Shown piece after piece: positions 32,612 to 46,100 of a DNA stretch of 64,000 bases (its first letter is position 1; every line of letters begins with the position of its first letter). The translations under genes were made by a program, and so were the position numbers. Source of the DNA: Antitrichia curtipendula (taxonomy: Eukaryota > Streptophyta > Bryopsida > Hypnales > Leucodontaceae). The notes below the pieces were generated by a model. The model worked only from the letters and a program-made list of their open reading frames with translations, ran no database searches and was not told the origin of the DNA. The stretch covers positions 325,001-389,000 of the forward strand of contig OX579636.1 of NCBI GenBank assembly GCA_951230915.1, in the 5' to 3' direction.

Positions 32612-35600
32612 AACTGTGAGAGTCCCCGCGAACATCCTCTCTCTCATCTTCCGATTCAAGATCCGGTTTGTACCTTTTGACCCTGGATTTGTTGACTCGG
32701 GTGTCAAGCCATACTCCCTGCAAATCTTCCAATTGTATAGATCCGTTGGGGAAGACATACTTTACCTTGTAGGGTCCCATCCACCTTGTGTGTAACTTCC
32801 CTGGGAAGATCCGGAATCAGCTATCGTACAGTAGTACCAATCCGCCCTCCTTGATCCCGTGCTTGGCTGGAAGCTTGTTGTCGTGAACCATTTTCCGCTT
32901 TGCTTGTATTTCTTTTGTTTGGTCCAACGCTACCAGACGAGCCTCCTCCAAGTCTTCAATCGCGAGCAACCGGATTTCCGGATCACTGTTTGACACCGCA
33001 TTCCGGATCGCCATTACCCGATACGTTTCCATCTCCAATTCAATCCCGTGTACTGCCTCCTGTCCGAATACCAAGTAGAAGGGGGTCCTTCCCGTTGTGG
33101 TCTTCTCGGATGTGTTGTAGGCATGTACGGCAGATGGGAGTTTCAAATCCCAATCCGTCTTGTGTTCCGAAATCATTTTGTTGAGTGATTTCTCCACAAT
33201 TCCATTTGCCCTTTCCGTTAATCCGTTCGCCCTTGGATTATACGGAGTAGTCTTCTGGTGTTTGATGTAGTACTTGGTCGTGATGTTCTGAATAACATCG
33301 TTGAGGAAGTGTAGCCCTCGATCGCTCACCAACTCCAGTGGATGACCAAACCTCATCAAGATTTCCGTAAACAGGAAAGTGGCCGCAACTTGAGCCGTAT
33401 TCTTCCGCGTTGCTCGTGCTTCCACCCATTTGGTTGCATAATCTGTTGCCAGAATTATGTACCTCTTCCTTCCGGAACTAACAGGAGCAATGGGCCCAAT
33501 AAAATCAATCCCCCATTTCGCGAAGGGTGCAAGTGGTATAATAGGATTAAGTGGCCAGTGGTTCCGGATGGATGGGGCACCCATCCGTTGACACTGATCA
33601 CAACTGCCCACGTATGTCTTGACATCCCGGATAAGGTATGGCCACCAGTACCCGGTAGTTCGAATCCGGTTAACGGTAGTGATGGCTGCAAAATGCCCTC
33701 CTGACGGTCCGGAATGCATTACTGTCATGACTTGCTTCCGGTCCTTGGCCTCCAAGCACCTCCGGAGTTGATCATCCGCCCCCATCTTAAACAGTGTTCC
33801 TTTAATCAATGAATAAGGGGTTATCTTCCTCTGAAAAATGATCCTCTCTTCACGTTTCAATCCTTCCGGATATGTCTCACTGGTAAGGTAGGTCACGATG
33901 TCGTGGAAATCTGACTCCTTATCCCCCTCGAGATGAAATACCGGAACTTCCTGCCTTTCCGGAAATTCATCAGGAAAATCCGCGGAAACATCTTGCAGTG
34001 CTGTCTTCCCTCGATACCTCGAAAGGAAATCTGCATTTCCGTTGGACTTTCCGGATTTTACGATTACTTTGTAATCAAATTCCTGGAGTAACAATACCCA
34101 TCTGGCTATCCGTCCGGATAGATCCGGTTTATTTACCAGATATTTGAGTGAGTCATGATCTGTGTGAAACACAATCGGATATCCAAGAAGGTAATGCCGG
34201 AACTTCTTGCAGGCGTAAATGACAGCCAGGGCCTCCCGTTCCGTGGTGCTATATTTTCTTTCCGGAAGACTCATCTGTCTGCTGGAATAATAAATCGGGC
34301 ATTCCCTTTGGCTGTCATCATACTGCCAAAGGATAGCTCCCAAACACCATCCGGAAGCATCGAGAGTGACATGAAATTCCTTCTGCCAATCCGGTGAAGA
34401 CAAGATGGGGGCTTTCACCAGTGCCGCCTTCAAACTTTCAAAGGCATGTTGCCTTTCCGGATTCCAAATGAATTCCGTCTCTTTCTTCAACAGTTGGGTA
34501 AGAGGGGTGGCCTTCAACGCGTACCCCTTAATAAACCGCCGGTAGTATCCTACACATCCAAGGAACCCCCGGATCTCCCGGACACAAGTCGGAGCTACAA
34601 GCGCTAGCATGGTTTTGACTTTGTCCGTATCCACTTGCAATCCCTTTTGACTGACGACATGTCCCAACAGGATTCCGGAAACCATTCCGAAGAAGCATTT
34701 TCCTGGATGCAACTTCAGATTAGTTTCCCTACACCTCTGGAAGGTCATTTTTAAGTACTCAAGGTGTGTTTCCCTTGAACTGAATACTGCAAAATCATCA
34801 ATGAATACTTCCAGAAAATGTCGTAAGAAATCCCGGAAAATATCCATCATCAATCGCTGGAAAGTTCCCGGGGCGTTGCATAGTCCAAACGGCATCCGGG
34901 TGAAAGCAAACGTTCCCCATTCCGTAGTGAATGTTGTCTTTAGCTGGTCCATAAGTCGGATAAAGACTTGATTGTATCCATAAAATCCATCGAGAAAGCT
35001 ATAACACTCATTTCCGAAAACATGATCAAGAATGATATCCGTGAAGGGTAAGGGAAAGTAGTCTTTCCGGGTTGCTGTATTCAGCTTCCGGAAATCCTGA
35101 CATACCCGGATCTTAATCTTGCCTTCCGGTCCAGCTTTCTTGGGGACAACTACAATAGGCGACACCCATTCGGAGTTGTGCACCGGATAAATGAATCCGG
35201 CTTCTAATAAAGCGTCGATTTCTTCCTTCACCATTAAGGAATATCGCGGATTAAGCCGGTACTAGCGTTGCCGGATGGGAACTGCTTCTTCCACAAGATC
35301 GATCCTGTGTTCTCCCAACTCAGCCGGGATTCCACTCAGATCTGATGGTACCCATGCAAAAACGTCCGAGTATTCTTCCAAAGCCTTCCCATACTCCTTC
35401 CTTTCTTCCGCCGACATAGAGTTACTCATGAAGAAGGATTTTCCGGATCCCATTTGGACTTTCTCATAGTCGGAAGGATTCACAATATTCTTGATCCGCT
35501 CCGGTTCAGTCTCCTTAGCATCATTCCGGAATTCACTCCACGAGGACTCTTGTCCTGGTTTAGTCATCCCAATGGCTGGAAGATTTCCCTCCAAAATCTG

Positions 35601-38378
35601 TTGGCGGATCCAGTCAAAAGAGAGTGGAACATCCATCTCTCCCATGGATCTGTCTTCTGGAGGTATACTCGGAATCTCGACCAAGGGTTCTTCTGTCGCG
35701 ATTTCCAAGGTAGGTTCCGGAAACTCAAAATCAGTTTCCGTCACAGACGTGAAATAACTTGGGACAGAATCGGAATCTTCTGGATCTGACCAATCGGTGG
35801 TATATCCGTCTGATTCACTAGTTTCTCCCATATAGTCTATATGTTTCCAAGGAATCCGGGTGGCTGGTTTTCCTACCACAAATTCCTTGGCTCCCCAATC
35901 CACTAGGGCTCTAGCCGTATACAGCCATGGCCTTCCGAGTAACATAGGGAAGGGTCTTCCCTGAGTTACCCGGATTACTACGTAGTTTAGGAGATACGTC
36001 TCCTTTCCTATCCGGGTCGGAACTTTTGATAGTCTGCCGACCGGATGGACTCGGGATTGATCCGCCATCCGTAATACTTGGGTTGTCGCTTGGAAAGCTG
36101 TGTACCCGAGGTCAAAAGCCGTATCTTCCAACATAAGGTTGACTCCGGATCCGCCGTCCACTGGAACTTTGGGAACGATGCATCCTCCCACTTCCACTTC
36201 CAGTTCCGGTGCTCCATAATCTTCCATTCTTGAGAAGTTGACTGCAACTGAAGGCAGCTTCAATCTTCTCTTCCGTCTCTTTGTCCAAGCTTCTCGGATC
36301 AGCCTTTGGTAATTCATGTTGTCATGGAGTAATTGTCCAATTGTCACATTCGCCTTCTGATCCTTTACGTCTTGTACAATATCATACTCATCCACTTTCA
36401 AATTTGGATTGATAAAAACCGGAATATCATTGAAGGTGACTTTCCGTGCTACTGGTTCCGGAGTCATGACGGAAGAACCCAGATTCTTCCGTATCTCCTG
36501 GCTGATGTCGATGGGAATAGTATAATGTTCTACCCCTTTTTCTAACTCTACTATGGGTTGGATAGGTTCTATCCGGACCGAGTGATCAGAATCACTCAGA
36601 TCCGTATCTCTAGATCTGGTTCTTTCTCTTCCTCTCCGTTCCCTATTTCTATATTTTTCTTCCCGGTTTTTGGTGGAACTCCGGGTTGATACTCTATGCA
36701 CAGGTTCCTCTCGCTCTTCCGGAAGTTCCACCCTTGATTGTCATTTTTCCGGATTCTCAATTCCGGTAGTAGAACTGTAATTGAGAGTGGTCTGATCTCT
36801 AGGGGGAACCTCTACCTGTCTATAGATGGTACGAACTTGCTGTGGTTTTGGACACTCATTACTTCCATGTCCATACTCAAGGCAGTTTTGACAAGGGAGG
36901 GGTAAGGGTGCTCCTTGCCCATGTCCCTTATGAGGACAACTATTGGCGTAATGTTGAGGACTACCACACGAAAAACAAGTCCCGGGTGGAAACCGGGAAG
37001 GTGGGTAATTACCTTGGCTAGATCCGGCTGTTGCATTATGTGGATTTGTCCGGACCAGTTGTTGTGGCATCCGTCCTCTTCCGTATCCCATCTGGATCTG
37101 AAAAACCGGATTGACCCGTTCTTCATATTCTCCTTCCGTATCCGGTAGTGTATAATACACTCCTTCCTCGTCTACAAAGTGAATCTGCTTTGGTGGTCCT
37201 TGACTGCACTCGCTCGCGTAATGGCCGGGTCTCCCACACCTGGTACACCAAACATTTGCACGAGTTGTTGGCACCGTGCGTCTTGGCATCCGGTGTTCCG
37301 CCAAGTTGACCTTGATTGCCTCCAAGGATTCTTGAATGCTCCTCATGAATTTCTTAGAGTCATCATCCTCGACCTTCACTTTGACTGTTTTCCGGCTAAC
37401 CCTCTCATTCTTGCCGCGTGTCATTCTCCTACTGCTGGATGCTTCCGGCTCACTTCCGGAACTGTTGGTATCCGTAGCTGATGCATCAGTTCCGGTTTCG
37501 GAACTTGCAGTCTCGGAGTCAGAAAACTTCCGTCTTCTTCTCTCTCTTCTCTCGTACTTCTTGCTCCGTCCTTTGTCCATCTTATCGCTCTTTTTGATGG
37601 ATCTTCATAAAGATTGGGCAGAGTTCTCGTAATTCTGGGCGGATTCCATCGCCTCTAGTAAAGTAGTGGGCCGGCTTTGACGGATTTGGAACGCCATTTC
37701 TTCCGGAAATCCTGCCACATACCATTCCACCTGTATACTCTGAGCTATGTCTATAGTCAGTTTCTTAATCAGAGCTTTTACTCTCTGTCCATACTTCCGG
37801 ACCGACTCATTAGTATGCATCGTAACTTTGCTCAGTTTCCCCAATGCTCTAGCTTCTCCCCCAACTTCCCTAAATGTTCGGAGGAACAATTCAGTAAGAC
37901 GATTCCAGTTGTTCCGGGTGAGTTCCGGAACATCCTGGTACCATCGAAGGGCTTCTCCTTTTAGTAAGCCCTGGAATATCCTTTGTCTGGCGGCTGGGTC
38001 CTCCTGGTTCGCGGCAGCAGTGGCCTCGAATTCTCCCATCCAGTCATCTACATCTTTGCTGCCATCCCCACGGAATCTACTATATCAAAGACGGGTGGTA
38101 GTCACCATGATCTCTGCTTCTTCAGCAGAGGAATCTTCCTCAGAAGATTCGGATGCTACCCTCCTTTCCGGTTCTACAACGAGTTCCGGTTCGGGGACGG
38201 ATTCCGGATTGGCAACTGGATCTGGAAGGTTCTCTGGTCTTACTTCCTGATGAGGAACGTGTACCAGATCTTCCTCCGACTCTGTTGCGGGGATTCCGTG
38301 TACCACTACTCTTCTACCAGCTTCGATTAATCGCTCAGAACGACGACTTGCAGGAGTTCTTCCTTGAGGTCTACTCAT
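32610..38378 (-). pseudogene. gag-pol polyprotein, single frame with five internal stops
   Basis: The minus frame from ATG 38376-38378 to TGA 32610-32612 (1,922 codons) is free of frameshifts but contains TGA at 38085, 37605, 36741 and 32817 and TAG at 35262 (lowest coordinates). Domains in order: gag core (about 100-250, with LKGEALRWYQDVPEL); three CCHC zinc knuckles near 378, 469 and 495 (CTRCGRPGHYASEC, CFSCGSPQHYANSC, CQNCLEYGHGSNEC); protease with DGGSGVN near 741; reverse transcriptase with YSFLDGFYGYNQ and FIDD near 1190; RNase H with TLDASGWCLGA and TTEREALAVIYA; integrase with HHCC finger, GIDFIGP, SDRGLHF and the glutamate in NGLTERANG; and a C-terminal FPGKLHTRWMGPY segment. All catalytic motifs look intact. 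Every stop could come from CGA or CAG by one C-to-T change. Confidence 0.93.
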
Positions 38379-38503
38379 GAAGTCTACGACTAATAATACT
38401 TTCCGTTTCTACTCTTTTCTTTTTCCGGACTATCCAAATCCGGAAGTAAGAAAAACTCTCTTGTTCTTCCGAACTATTCCAAACTCAACACAAGCTATCA
38501 GAA

Positions 38504-38521
38504 TCCCCAGCAGCGGCGCCA
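38504..38521 (-). other. Primer-binding site, tRNA-Asp-like
   Basis: In element sense, TGGCGCCGCTGCTGGGGA begins three bases after the 5' LTR. It matches the complement of the plant tRNA-Asp(GTC) 3' end except for two positions, the usual primer of several non-chromoviral plant Gypsy elements. Confidence 0.8.
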
Positions 38522-38524
38522 AAA

Positions 38525-40247
38525 TGTCGTACGCGTAATCTAGGTGTAAGCACCTTTAACACACAATTGTGGTTAGATGACACGGAAAATCGTCCCAGGG
38601 ACTCTACTATGTTGCTATGAATTTGGTTTTATTCGGATTATCGCTAAATCATTCCAAATGTATCTAAAACCTCTTTCTCCTCTTCCAGACTTCCTCCTTT
38701 CCGGAATTTAATACGGATCCGTCTCCTTCCGGAATCCGGATACAGTCACTATTCGGTTTGTTATGCCCCTGTTTTACCTTCAGGGGGTCCGCTTTTACTC
38801 TTTAGAGGGGCAGGGACTCCACCACTCATTGACCACACGTTCTAACTTATAAAACAAACAAAACGAAAAACAACCCAAGACACTCAACAGATCTATATGT
38901 TGCGGCGAAGTAAGTTTCTGTCTCCTCACAACTTTCCGGATGGCCTATCCGGGAAAGAGGTCACGCAAAAGCCAGTCTCTCTCCTTTACTACAACGACAG
39001 AATCATAGCTATCCGGATTCAACACAAGAGAAGGTCTATAGGAAAATAAGTGATGCTGCAGTTGGCAAATCTTCCGGTAAGCAGGGGGATATTCCTCTTG
39101 GCGGTTGCTTAACCCCGCACGGAACTACTTCCTGGTTCCGGAACCTCACCCTCATTACTCCAATCGGATTATCGTTCCAGTAGTTTAAAGATACTAAGTG
39201 CACAAGTCCTACAGATCCGACCCAGCTCTCTCACAAATCCTCCTCCAATGTCTTACTCCAAACACTCATGAAATCCGGATTCCTCCTTCTCGGTTCCTCA
39301 CAACTCTCAAAACGCACAAACACACCGCCCAAGTCCTCACACAAACACTTAGAACATGGGATGTACACTTAGTGGCGTAGATCAGCATAAAAGAAAATGA
39401 AATAAAAACTTCAAATTGCATAAGGATGGAATCAATGAGCAACAGACCTGCTCACCATTTAAAACCAAAACAAAAAGGAAAAAGGCAACCGAAAATCAAG
39501 CTAACCAACCACAGAAGCATCCGAGATATCCGGAGTGCTACTGTAAGTTATCCCTAGAATTCCGGAAACGGGCCCACATACAGAAAATCCGTTCCGGAAA
39601 ACCCTAAGTAAAAATTTAACTTCTAAATCCTACTTTCTTCGTCTTCTTTGAGCTGCTCCCCGTTTGCACCTGAGATGTCCTCGCCCTAGTCTTCGGCAGT
39701 GGTGTGAGCTTTCCGGCCACTCGTGTCTGGATCTTCCACTTCTTTGGTGGTGAGTCTTCTTCCTCATCCGTCTCTGTCGCGGATTCCGTCTCGAAGTCCT
39801 CCTTCTCGGATTCGAGAATCTCCATCTCCCGGATTGGTGAATCCAAGTTGATCGGCTCGTTGATGGCCTCCGGGGACGATGGCTTCGCTGGTGTTTCCTC
39901 CCGCATATGGACGAAGTCAGCTGGATGCGACTTGGCCGGATTCTCCACTGCTCCAATCCGGTTGAGCAGATTACCCCGGATCTGCGTCCCTTCTTCCGGT
40001 GTCTGAGTTTGATCCGGCGTGGAAGTTCCGCCTTGTTCCGGAATGCTCTGCCCCTCCCTTTGACTCTGTCCCGGAAAATATGTCCTTTGAGCCAGCCATT
40101 TGCGCTGCACAAACGGCTTCAGGAGAGACTGTAGTCCTCCTGGTTTCGACAGTACCAAAATCCCCACGACTGGTTTCGGCGGAGTCTGCAGATACGGGTT
40201 GGTGGTGAGATCCGCTTCCGGAAAGGTCGAGAAGTCCATTGCCCTAT
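38525..40247 (-). repeat. 5' LTR of the Gypsy element, 3' portion (after CACTA)
   Basis: Matches 29113-30835 with a handful of substitutions and no indels. It ends at tat (40245-40247), the CACTA target duplication. Together with 54993-56755 it makes exactly 3,486 bases. Confidence 0.95.
39616..40247 (-). pseudogene. C-terminal part of the LTR ORF, cut by CACTA
   Basis: Identical in frame and nearly in sequence to 30204-30835. The open frame now starts within the CACTA end, so an apparent 224-codon ORF here has a chimeric N-terminus. The N-terminal part of the ORF lies at 54993-56310. Confidence 0.85.
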
Positions 40248-40268
40248 CACTAGAAGGAAAAGGGGGGT
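40248..40268 (+). repeat. Left terminal inverted repeat of CACTA
   Basis: CACTAGAAGG, AAAA and six G. It pairs with the reverse of 54969-54989 (CACTAGAAG, AAAAC, five G) with a small shift after base 9. Confidence 0.93.
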
Positions 40269-40289
40269 TTCGTAACCCGCTGTGATGCA

Positions 40290-41110
40290 ACTACGGGCCT
40301 ATGCAACTGAATTTCAACTAACATGCAACTAATATGCAACTGCGTCCCTCTGTATTTGCACCTAGTTGCAGTATTAGTCGCGAAGTAGTTGCATAACGAA
40401 CAGTGGGGTTACGAAGAAGTAACAGAAGGTATTCTACATCCGCTAGTTCTCGACATGGACAACTACTTTTTGCGTGGACTCCACGCTGTCAAACGGCAAT
40501 CGCGCCAATTACACCTGAACTAACAAACGACTGCACTGCAACTAACAAATGACTGAAATGCAACTAACAAACGACTGGACTACAACTAACAAACAATTGC
40601 ACTGCAACTAACAAACGACTGCACTGCAACTAACAAATGACTGAACTGCAACTAACAAACGACTGGACTGCAACTAACAAACGACTGCACTGCAACTAAC
40701 AAACGACTGGACTGCAACTAACAAACGACTGCACTGCAACTAACAAACGAGTGCACTGCAACTAACAAACAACTGCACTACAACTAACAAACTTCTGGGC
40801 TGCAACTAACAAACGACTGCACTACAACTAACAAACTTCTGGGCTGCAACTAACAAACGACTGGACTGCAATAGACTACAATTACAAAGCGACTGGGATG
40901 CAACTAGAAAACAACTGTATTGCAATTGCCATGTCAACTAGAATGCAATTAGAAGTTCACTGAAATGCAACTAGGAAACAACAAGAATGCAACTGCAGAA
41001 TGACTAGACTTCAATTACAAAATCACTGAAATGCAACTAGGAAACAACAAGAATGCAACTGCAGAATGACTAGAATTCAACTACAAAATCACTAAAATTT
41101 GACTCCAAGA
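40290..41110 (+). repeat. Left subterminal TGCAACT array
   Basis: About 20 units of a 20-22-base repeat GCAACTAACAAACGACTG run at 40515-40870. They are followed by two copies of a 60-base unit (40960-41095) with TGCAACTAGGAAACAACAAG. Subterminal repeats of this sort bind TnpA-type proteins in En/Spm. Here the heptamer runs forward, while at the right end it is reversed. Confidence 0.9.
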
Positions 41111-41479
41111 CAAACGTAGTAGTCTGAGTTCAGTCGAAATGCTGTGGAACTTGCTGTTTATAAATTGTAGTCACAACCTCGTTTTGCCATATAGTTGTGA
41201 CCAAATGTTCACCATAAGTTCATTGTGGGATGCAACCTAACATGTGCATGCAAGAAGATCATCCACAACTAGTTACTGCATACACTTGAATAGACCAAAG
41301 AAGTATGGCTTTATAATATTAGAAGTTCTACAATCTGTAATGGTCTGTTTCATTTCTAGTTGCCTAAACCCATTAATGAAGAGTATGCACATATGCATGC
41401 AGTTGTGCACTAACTGTATTTGAATTGAAAAACACTGCAAAGCTAGTTTCAAAGTAGGAAACATTTTCTACTAATAATT

Positions 41480-44400
41480 TCAATATCCAGCTGATGCTAA
41501 GAGATTGTCCTCCTCAGATAACTCTATGGCTCCGACTAAAGACGGGATAGCAGGTAGAGGAGGCACATCCTCTGGAGTAGCTAAACCAGAAGCTTGTACA
41601 GTGGTGTTGACGAACACATCTGATGTGTCCACAAATTCTCGTCGAGCACGGGCTTCTTTATGTAGTACTACTTTCCAACCCTCTTTCTTTACATCATCAG
41701 CAAAAAAAACTTGGGTTGCCTGGCTTGAAAATATAAAAGGATCCAGCATCCTGCTCATTTTGTGGCGGAAGTTTACTACAAGAAATCCAGCCTCATCTCT
41801 AATGTATGTCGGATTTCCTCGATTGTCTGTTTTCTTCACCCATTCACACCGCATTAATATCACAGGGTTGCTGACAGGCCCATAATCTAATTTCAATATA
41901 TCTTTCACCACTCCAACATAGGAGTCACTAGAGACATCTCTAAGATCAGAGGCTGGAATTTGGAACACAGATGCAACACCACAATCATATGTCTGCAATT
42001 GGTTGGAGGCGTTGTCTTCCACTCTGAAATGGTTTCCAAAAGCTTTCATACGAGAATATCGAAGTGCCTTCTGTGATGGTTTCCTGGCTAATAACATCCT
42101 ATCTCTGTCCTCAGGAGTTTGTGCACCGCTGTCATTGTTGCAAGCAGCCGTTTGTATCCACACCTCAAGGGGTGCTGTGTGTGGATCTATCTGACATTCT
42201 TCCTTCCACTTCCTGCACGCGTATGAAAGAAGTTAAAGCCAACACTATCAAAATTTGACATGTAGGAACTACTACAACTCTTCAAGCATTTTGTTCAAGT
42301 TACCTTTGATTACCTCAGACATTTTGGTCGGCTGTGATAAATTATGACTACCTCAGATATTGTGGAGTTACAATAGTTGCACAAAAGAGTCGCAGTGTCC
42401 TTGTTGCGGTTTTAGTTGCACAGTACTCACTTTCTAGTTCCACTGTAGTTGCATTATAGTTGCATTGTAGTTGCATTGTAGTTGCATGTTAGTTGTATTC
42501 TAGTTGCATTGTAGTTGCGTTCTAGTTGCATTGTAGTTGCATGTTAATTGTATTCTAGTTGCAATGTAATTGCGTTCTAGTTGCATTGTAGTTGCATGTT
42601 AGTTGCATTCTACTTGCCTCTGTGCTACTGAAAGCAGTTGCGGCAAACACTTACATAACTTTGTTCCACTAATTGGGTTGTATAAGATGATGATACTACT
42701 GCAACTTACTTGATGAGTGGCTCCAAAACGGCAACGTTGTTCAACACATAATTGTGCGCTGTATCCCGTAGCGTAGTAGGCATCACGAACTGCCGACCTG
42801 CACCTTCTAGAACTTCTTCAGCATCGCCAAACTCTTCTTCTGCATCCCACACGCGTCTCTTGACCAAATCAAATCTTTGCAAATACTCTGTCACAAAGCC
42901 CAGACCTTCTTCCTTCACGTATCCTTCTGCCATGCAAGCCTCTGGTCTAGCCATGCTCCGAACATAATTCTTCAATGTTTTCATATACCTTTCAACTGGG
43001 TACATCCACCTTGTACTGATAGGCCCACACAAGTCAAGTTCTTGAACCAAGTGATATGGAAGGTGTGTCATCATGTCAAAAAAAGACGGTGGGAATTCCA
43101 TCTCTAATAGTGCCATAGTCTCAGCCACATCTAATTGAAGGGACTCAAAATCTGCTGGATTATAAGCTTTTATGCATATTCTCCTAAACACCTTGCACAT
43201 CCGCATGATGGCCATACGTGGCCCAGGTTTCAATAAACCCCTCATAGCCAATGGCATCAATTGTTGCATTAACACGTGATAGTCATGCGATTTGAGGCTT
43301 CCAAATTTTTTAGCCTTTATATGCTTACCAAATGCCAAGGAGTATCTTGAAGGAAGCTTCACAGATGCAATAATGTCTGCAAACTGCTCATACTCTTTCT
43401 CTGATAGCACATACCCTGCACTTGGTTTCAACATCTTATCAGCTCTGCGAGGGTTTGGTGTCAACCACAAATGCCTTCGTATACCTCTTCTTTGAAGATC
43501 TCGTCGCACCTTCACAGTATCCTTTTTCCCGCTTATTGTTTTTAAGAAATTCTTTGCAAGATTCATCTCGCAATGCATGACATCCAGCGTGTAGCGGATA
43601 AGAAGCCTCTGGACACATGAATAGTACTCTGCAGTTAGTTTTGGATTGACAGAAGACAAAGACAAACAGTATGTAGACATATCTGCATCCTAGATGTTTT
43701 TCTAATCACTTTAAATCTTCCCAAAAAAATGCTTTGCTACTTTGGTAGGATATCACATTTATTGAAAGCTGATTGTAGATGCTTCAATGGCGACTACAGA
43801 CGCTCATGACAAACACTGTGCTACCACTGCTCAAAACCAATGCAGCACAATTTCTATGCGAATATTGCACGGCTGCTATGCGACTACAACACAACTAATA
43901 TGTGACTATGACACAACTAATATGTGACTACGGCACAACTGATATGCAACTATGGCACAACTGATATGCAACTACGGCACAACTGATATGCAACTACCGC
44001 ACAACTGATATGCAACTACCGCACAACTGATATGCAACTACCGCACAACTGATATGCAACTACAACACAACTAATATGCGACTATGACACAACTAATATG
44101 CAACTGCATTACAACTAATATGCAACTGCATTACAACTAATATGCAACTACAGAACACTTGACATCCCACTATTCTACTGAACACTTTCACTTCGAGAAC
44201 TTAGGTTGCGAGTAACCCACGGTTGCCTTTTAGTCCTTTTACTTGAAAGACTTGAGGATCTCACCTTCCAATAAGGCAATTTGAAAAGAATGCTAGTCCG
44301 CTTTACTCCATGCAATTTGGACGGATCCCCTGGAGCACCTTTTCTGTTCCCTGCTGCCTTCCATGACTTATACTGCTCCGCATATTCCAGTTGTTCCTCC

Positions 44401-46100
44401 ACAGATACAACTTTGGATTTTCCTCGTGTTTCCAATCGCCCATCAAAGTGATCTTTCATATGCTCCAAGCGATAAGGATAATCAGCAGGTAACCATCTAC
44501 GAGTCCCTTGATAAATTTCTTTACATAGCTCCGTTGAATGCTCTGCTCCTAAGTCAACACCACACCATGCACACCCTGCATATCCTTGGTGTGCAAATCC
44601 TCCTACAGCGCCGTATCCAGGATAGTCATGTATTGTCCACATAAGAACTGCTCTAAGGTTGAAAGAACGAGCACCAACTTCTTGTACAACATCATATGCT
44701 AGCACTCCTTTCCACAATTCCAACAATTCATCCACCAAGGGTTCTAGATACACATCAAATACTTCCGCTGTTACAGATTGCTTTCCAGGAATCAACAAAG
44801 CTAACATCATGAAGAATTTTTTGGTGCACAACCAAGGGGGCAAATTATAATTTAGCAAGGTTACTGGCCAAGTAGACCAACTTGACTTGGTCTGCTTGAA
44901 TGGATTCACTCCATCTGCGGCCAGAGCAAAATGGACATTTCGAGAGTCTTCATCAAAGCTTGGATCCACATTGTCGTGAAAGTGGCGCCATGCTTTTGAG
45001 TCGCATGGATGTCGCACTAAATTGTCTCCCCCTGGACAATTACTTCCATTCTCTGAATGCCACAGTAACAATTTCGAGAGTTCTGGGCTACGAAACATGC
45101 GCTGCAATCTTGGGATGATAGGGAAGTGCCTCAACACTTTCACTGGGAACTTCTTCCTAATCTCATCCCTGTATCTTGGACCATTACACTTTGGACAACG
45201 TGTAAACTCTCTAAAATCGCCTCTGAAGAGTACACATCCTTTCTCACATGCATGGATGCTATTATAACCCAATCCTAATTTCCCTGTTAGTCTTTGAGCT
45301 GCGTAGTAATTCTTAGGCAACATATTGCCTTGTGGCAGGATGTGTCCTTCCAAAAGAGTAAACAATTCATCAGCAAAGTTGTTACTCACCCCATGGACAG
45401 TACACACATTCATGATAAGAATGGTGGCTGCCAATTTAGTACATTGAGCACCTTCATATAGTGGATGCAAAGCCTCTTCCAAGATGTGAGCATCAAAATT
45501 GATTTGACCTTGAAGCTCTGGCTGCTCATTGGTATCACCTATGGGTTCTTCCTGTGGCAACGCATTTTCGACCTCCGCTTCAGCTCCTTCATTTTCAGCA
45601 GAATTTGCCGTACCCCCACTTGCTCTACAAATGCATTCGTTGTTTACACGGTCTGCTACTGTAAAGGCCTCCACTACTGTGTCATGTAGTTGTTCTTCCA
45701 TAGCCTCTGTGTCATGTACCTGTTCTTCCATGGTCTCTGAGTCTCTGAAGTCTTGGAACACATTGGAGAGCATGTTTCTAGTGTCCACTTCATTATCAAT
45801 TTGTACTTCTTGACTTCCTGTTGAATTCCAAAAATCAGCCTCCCATTCTTCATCTGATGTCTCCCTACTCCCAGGTCCTCGCCACACCCTAAAATTTGAA
45901 TTCCTCCCATATCGAAGTAGATGCTGCCCCACTTTGGAAACACTGAACTTCTTGGCGCCCTTACATTTACAACACGGGCAATTCAATCTTTGCAAATTTA
46001 ACAACGTAGCTCGGCGATACTCTCTCACCCAGAGTCTATCATTACGTAATTTCTGTCGCCGCTCCTGTCCGACTAGTACGTGGTCATTTCCTGTATCCAT
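41480..46100 (-). CDS. TNP2-type CACTA transposase, three exons, intact
   Basis: Exons: 46100-44265, 43608-42710 and 42212-41480. The introns have consensus GTGAG/GTAAG donors and CAG acceptors and keep phase (0, then 2), giving about 1,155 residues without a stop. Residues 1-80 form a transposase-associated zinc domain (NCPCCKC, GQHLLRYG). The tnp2 core spans about 220-620, with likely catalytic Asp396 in LAADGVNPF and Asp492 in TIHDYPGYG. A DUF4218 region follows in exon 2 (RYTLDVMHCEMNLAKN, YMKTLKNYVRS). Exon 3 carries a DUF4216 region (DYGPVSNPVILMRCEW, DPFIFSSQATQVFF). The exon 1/2 join restores LPYWK/RLLIRYTLDVMH, the pattern of the family. It should cut and join the element at its CACTA ends. 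Start: first ATG of the frame. Confidence 0.93.
42400..42620. repeat. TAGTTGCAT array in transposase intron 2
   Basis: About 15 units of 12-14 bases built on TAGTTGCATTG. It lies within the intron between exons 2 and 3 (42213-42709). Confidence 0.85.
43860..44165. repeat. TGCAACTA array in transposase intron 1
   Basis: About 14 units of 21-23 bases such as GCACAACTGATATGCAACTA. It fills half of the 656-base intron 43609-44264. The words are in the same orientation as the left subterminal array. Confidence 0.88.

Noticed and set aside
32610..38378. Alternative genetic code or programmed readthrough as the default reading of the gag-pol stops
   Set aside because: The CACTA transposase and hAT transposase in the same window use normal stops, and C-to-T decay explains the pattern. 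Kept only as a testable alternative in the findings.
40515..40870. Regular repeats with spacers, superficially CRISPR-like
   Set aside because: Units are contiguous and degenerate, lie in the subterminal zone of a CACTA transposon in eukaryotic DNA, and no cas genes are present.
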